A stretch of 64,000 nt of DNA from the NCBI GenBank assembly GCA_039819885.1, contig JBCBRD010000001.1, positions 1 through 64,000 on the forward strand, in the 5' to 3' direction. Under the pieces are notes generated by a model, which saw only the letters and a program-made list of their open reading frames with translations, was not told the origin of the DNA and did not search any database. Below, piece after piece: positions 61,134 to 64,000 of the stretch. This DNA is from JBCBRD01 sp039819885. Lineage in GTDB: Bacteria; Pseudomonadota; Alphaproteobacteria; Rhizobiales; Hyphomicrobiaceae. Both the position numbers and the translations under genes were made by a program. Every line of letters starts with the position of its first letter. Within the stretch, counting starts at the first letter, position 1.

Positions 61134-62108
61134 ATGCCTAAATCAAACACGAAATCAAAAAACCATTCCAAACCAAAGCGCGACATCGCCAAAGAAATCA
61201 CCGACAGAATGATCACGGCGATCAAGGCAGGCACGCCGCCCTGGAACAAGCCATGGAATGGCGGTGCCGCAGTCCTGCCGCTTCGCCATACCGGCGAACG
61301 CTATACCGGGATCAATGTTCTCGCTCTATGGGACGAGATGGACATCCGGTCTTATGAGAACCCAAGATGGATGACCTTTCGACAGGCCCAGCAACTCGGC
61401 GGCGCCGTCAGAAAGGGCGAGACATCAACCGGCATCGTTTATTACGGAACGTCAAAAAAGACGATTGAAGTTGATGTTGACAAAGACGATGATGGCGAAG
61501 AAGTCGAAACCGCGCGCCGTTTCCTGAAGCATTACAACGTCTTTAATGTCGATCAGATAGACGGGCTCGCGGATGAATTCTATCAATTCGCCGGTTCCGA
61601 AGTATCAAAGACGCCGCCGGCGAGCGCCTTGTCGGCGTTCTTTGAAAGTATCGGCGCTGATATTCGCCATGGCGGGGATCGGGCGTTCTACCGTCCCTTC
61701 GGCGATTATATCCAGATGCCGCGATATGGCGCATTTGACGATCCGTATGGGTATTTTTCGACGCTCGCCCATGAGCACATCCACCTGACTGGTGCAAAAT
61801 CGCGTCTTGATCGGTTCCCGGTCAAGCGCGACCAGGAAGCTACAGCGTTTGAGGAGCTCATTGCGGAAATCGGCGCGGCGATGCTCGGCGCTGAGCTCGG
61901 CCTGGCTCCTGATCACATAGAAGACCATTCCGCCTATGTGGCGAGTTGGCTCAAAGCCTTACGCGGCGACACGCGTTACATCCTGAAAGCCGCCGCCGCG
62001 GCGCAGCGCGCCTGCGACTGGCTCATGGACGCAGCGCGAGAAGGCGGCTTTGACGCTTCAATCCTCAAACCACTCGATGACGCGGGCCTCGCCGCCGTCG
62101 CCGCATAA
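61134..62108 (+). CDS. ardC: ArdC antirestriction protein
   Basis: A 324-residue protein. The N-terminal ArdC ssDNA-binding domain reads ITDRMITAIKAGTPPWNKPW, GINVLALWDEMD, WMTFRQAQQLGGAVRKGE. The C-terminal zincin-like metallopeptidase has LAHEHIHLTGAKSRLDR (HExxH) and EELIAEIGAAMLGAELG with the third ligand Glu. ArdC proteins protect incoming plasmid DNA from restriction during conjugation. It follows the ParB-like gene by 90 bases, with its own leader hairpins. Confidence 0.93.
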   Translation: MPKSNTKSKNHSKPKRDIAKEITDRMITAIKAGTPPWNKPWNGGAAVLPLRHTGERYTGINVLALWDEMDIRSYENPRWMTFRQAQQLGGAVRKGETSTGIVYYGTSKKTIEVDVDKDDDGEEVETARRFLKHYNVFNVDQIDGLADEFYQFAGSEVSKTPPASALSAFFESIGADIRHGGDRAFYRPFGDYIQMPRYGAFDDPYGYFSTLAHEHIHLTGAKSRLDRFPVKRDQEATAFEELIAEIGAAMLGAELGLAPDHIEDHSAYVASWLKALRGDTRYILKAAAAAQRACDWLMDAAREGGFDASILKPLDDAGLAAVAA

Positions 62109-62119
62109 GGGAGGTGATC

Positions 62120-62743
62120 ATGGGATGGATTTTTACCTCCGGTTATGACGGAACGCCACTCAGAGATTGGTTCGACCATCATTTCACACAAGACAACGGG
62201 CACGTGCGCTACGAGATCGTTGAAAGCGCCCTTGTCAAAATGCGGACCTATTACGCCGCATGCCGACGAACAGATAGAGAGACGGGCGACTCCATAGTCT
62301 TCGCCCTTGTGGTGAAGGTCAAATATGTCCCGAAGGCCACAGACGGCATGACGCTCGGCTGGAAGGATATGGACGAAGGGATGCTGCCAGATAAAGTCGA
62401 GTGTCCTCTCGCGATCCTCGACCTTCTCGATCCGCCTGATCCTGACCGCTATGGCGGAAAATGGCGAGAACAAGTTCGCGCCTGGCACGCCCGACGAAAA
62501 GCAAAGCCCAAGCCGGGAGAGGTTTTCGTCCTCAAATCACCGTTGGCCTTTACGGACGGCTCGACCGGCAGTCGTTTCCGTGTCGAAAAACGGGGGCGTA
62601 GTGGACGGGGCCGCGCCTATCGTAATCTCGACAATGGCGGTCTCTACAGGATCGCGGGGCTCGAAAATCTGGAATTTGTCATCGAAGACAACACCGAGCG
62701 TGAAGAAACGGCGCGCGCCGGAATACAGGAGGCCCTGTTGTGA
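62120..62743 (+). CDS. unknown protein of the ArdC operon (DUF6927-like)
   Basis: A 207-residue protein with GGAGGTGA before the ATG at 62120. It starts MGWIFTSGYDGTPLRDWFDHH, has YYAACRRTDRETGDSIVFALVVKVKY, GWKDMDEGMLPDKVECPLAILDLL and WREQVRAWHARRKAK, and ends with a beta-rich part (YRIAGLENLEFVIED). I associate MGW starts of this kind with DUF6927 proteins near ardC, but tentatively. Likely soluble; role unknown. Confidence 0.7.
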   Translation: MGWIFTSGYDGTPLRDWFDHHFTQDNGHVRYEIVESALVKMRTYYAACRRTDRETGDSIVFALVVKVKYVPKATDGMTLGWKDMDEGMLPDKVECPLAILDLLDPPDPDRYGGKWREQVRAWHARRKAKPKPGEVFVLKSPLAFTDGSTGSRFRVEKRGRSGRGRAYRNLDNGGLYRIAGLENLEFVIEDNTEREETARAGIQEALL

Positions 62744-63024
62744 GCAAGCGATCAATCAAGACAGCGGTCCGGCTCGTGGAGACGACAAGCGGCCGGCACA
62801 TGCTCGAGACAACAAAACGCTACCGCGTCACGCTTTTCGGAAAGGACGCCGGCGAGCTTTATTTCAACATGCGCGGATATGTAGGCGCATTACCGCTTCC
62901 TGGGGGACAGTCGATTGATATCGGAGAGCGTCCCATCTCAGACTATCGACGGGAAGTCGCCCGCATCAATCGTGTATTCAGAGAACACACCCAGAAAAAA
63001 GAAGTGGAGGGCGCGTCATGCTAA
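62740..63024 (+). CDS. small unknown protein of the ArdC operon
   Basis: A 94-residue basic protein starting at a GTG overlapping the previous stop (GTGA). It has a beta-type centre, RYRVTLFGKDAGELYFNMRGYVGALPLPGG, and a basic helical end. No family recognised. It overlaps the next gene by seven bases, so the three small genes are coupled. Confidence 0.6.
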   Translation: MSKRSIKTAVRLVETTSGRHMLETTKRYRVTLFGKDAGELYFNMRGYVGALPLPGGQSIDIGERPISDYRREVARINRVFREHTQKKEVEGASC

Positions 63025-63230
63025 TGCAAAGCAAACGAACCATCATTGGGTATGTGATTTCCGATCCGGCAGGGCTCTACTCAAAGACGCCTGAATACGG
63101 CGTAGGCTGTCTCTCCGCAGCCCGCGCCGAAGCCGACGCCCTTAATGACGATTTCGCCGATGAATTGGACGGCGGATCTTTCGCGGTAATGAAGGTCTAC
63201 GCAGACGGTGAAGCCGAGCTCCTGACCTGA
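63018..63230 (+). CDS. small acidic unknown protein of the ArdC operon
   Basis: A 70-residue protein: TIIGYVISDPAGLYSKTPEYGVG, then ARAEADALNDDFADELDGG and VMKVYADGEAELLT. Its acidic surface is reminiscent of small DNA-mimic proteins, but this is a guess from composition. Start at 63018; the ATG overlaps the previous stop. Confidence 0.55.
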   Translation: MLMQSKRTIIGYVISDPAGLYSKTPEYGVGCLSAARAEADALNDDFADELDGGSFAVMKVYADGEAELLT

Positions 63231-63466
63231 TCCGTCGAGCACTCGCCATTCGCGAGTAAAAAGTGAAAGTGTCGCCGGAAAATAAAAACAGCGGCGGGAC
63301 GCGAACAGCGACTTAGGACGACAGGGTTTGGCCCTAAGCTGCCGTTCCTATGGAAAAGTATGACGGCAAAGAATAGCCACATCTCGGACATTCAATCCAA
63401 TTGAAAATAGGGTTACGTTAACGCCTCCAAATCTCTTAGTGTAATAAAGGTCGGATGGAAAATTAA

Positions 63467-63964
63467 ATGAATCCAGCACTCGGCGTGGACATCGGCGGCG
63501 TACTTATCCGGCCTGCACGTAGCGAAGAGGATACTTCTTTTTTTTCCTCTGACTACCTTGAAACCCCTGAGGTCGAAGGCGGATTTGAGGCGCTACGCCA
63601 GTTGAACGAGATTATTTTCGAACAGTCTGTTTACCTTGTATCCAAGGCAAGACCCACTACAGCCCAAAAAACGCGAGAATGGCTGGAGCATCACGACTTC
63701 TACGAGAGAACTGGGCTATCACCGGAGCATGTCTACTTCTGTGAAAAGCGTAAAGACAAAGCGCCGATTGCTGAAAATTTGGGGCTTTCAGCATTCATCG
63801 ACGACCGACCAGATGTTCTCGGCCATTTGGAAACAGTGGAAAACAAGATTCTATTCGCTGAATCTGAGGAATGGCTGCCCAATGGAGCCCGCAGGATGAA
63901 ATTCAATGTGTGCACAGGATGGCACTCTGTATTGGAATGCCTGTTTATCCAATATTCCGGATAA
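63467..63964 (+). CDS. HAD-like hydrolase
   Basis: A 165-residue protein. The start ALGVDIGGVLIRP is a HAD motif I with the nucleophile Asp but Gly in place of the usual second Asp. It continues with YLVSKARPTTAQKTREWLEHHDF, a motif II/III region with a Lys (FCEKRKDKAPIAE), and LSAFIDDRPDVLGHL with motif IV DD. This resembles 5'-nucleotidase-like HAD proteins. The missing second Asp may mean altered activity. The 236 bases before it (63231-63466) show no gene. Confidence 0.75.
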   Translation: MNPALGVDIGGVLIRPARSEEDTSFFSSDYLETPEVEGGFEALRQLNEIIFEQSVYLVSKARPTTAQKTREWLEHHDFYERTGLSPEHVYFCEKRKDKAPIAENLGLSAFIDDRPDVLGHLETVENKILFAESEEWLPNGARRMKFNVCTGWHSVLECLFIQYSG

Positions 63965-64000
63965 AGTGAAACAAGTCCGATCCATCACCATGCGGATCTA

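Noticed and set aside
1..64000. CRISPR array
   Set aside because: The only regular tandem array (35621-35746) has no spacers; no other spaced repeats or cas genes were seen.
1..64000. tRNA or rRNA genes
   Set aside because: I saw no cloverleaf with the T-arm consensus and no rRNA-like sequence on either strand.

Overview
The window looks like part of a large alphaproteobacterial conjugative plasmid or chromid. The evidence is a RepA/RepB/RepC-type replication-partition set (a group known from Alphaproteobacteria), a MucR/Ros-family regulator, an F-type transfer operon, an ArdC antirestriction operon and many cargo genes. The genus cannot be fixed from sequence alone; the TonB receptors and the DUF6607-like lipoprotein suggest a marine or aquatic group such as Hyphomonadaceae, but that is inference.

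Layout. 1-2207: an IS5-family transposase fragment at the left edge, a small secreted protein, and a tyrosine recombinase broken by one in-frame stop. 2220-13428: two divergent iron-uptake operons. The minus arm has a TonB-dependent receptor, two small membrane proteins, a PepSY protein and a flavin/2Fe-2S reductase, with a DUF6607-like lipoprotein upstream. The plus arm has a haem/transferrin-type receptor, two small unknown proteins and a PepSY protein. Both arms carry the same Fur-like operator. 13429-14490: a junction with a decayed histidine-kinase tail, a 58-bp imperfect repeat, a perfect 19-bp hairpin and a small membrane protein.

14496-35510 (minus): one long F-type T4SS operon: lipoprotein, dsbC, traA, L, E, K, B, V, C, W, U, N (in two pieces), trbC, an S26 peptidase, a thioredoxin-like TraF, a DnaA-domain-IV-like protein, a lytic transglycosylase, traH and traG. 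No relaxase or coupling protein is in the window. Its upstream region (35511-35964) has six 21-bp tandem repeats and a group of hairpins, probably an origin (oriV or oriT).

35965-45168: cargo. A plus operon (HTH protein, double-receiver response regulator, TonB receptor, cytochrome P450) faces a minus operon (Tat-type binding protein, histidine kinase, membrane-NERD protein apparently needing a -1 frameshift). Together they look like a sense, import and oxidise unit. 45567-49408: RepB and RepA (minus) divergent from a RepC-like initiator (plus) whose C-terminus resembles DnaA domain I. 49415-53887: winged-helix protein, VapBC-type pair, a membrane protein with three C-terminal repeats, and a second tyrosine recombinase. 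54185-58673: small regulators (two XRE, one MucR), a nuclease lipoprotein, and an overlapping Dam-like methylase/PD-(D/E)XK nuclease pair. 58947-63230: ParB-like protein, ArdC and small partners, whose leaders share a hairpin architecture. A HAD-like protein closes the window.

All identifications rest on reading motifs and gene order; no database search was run.
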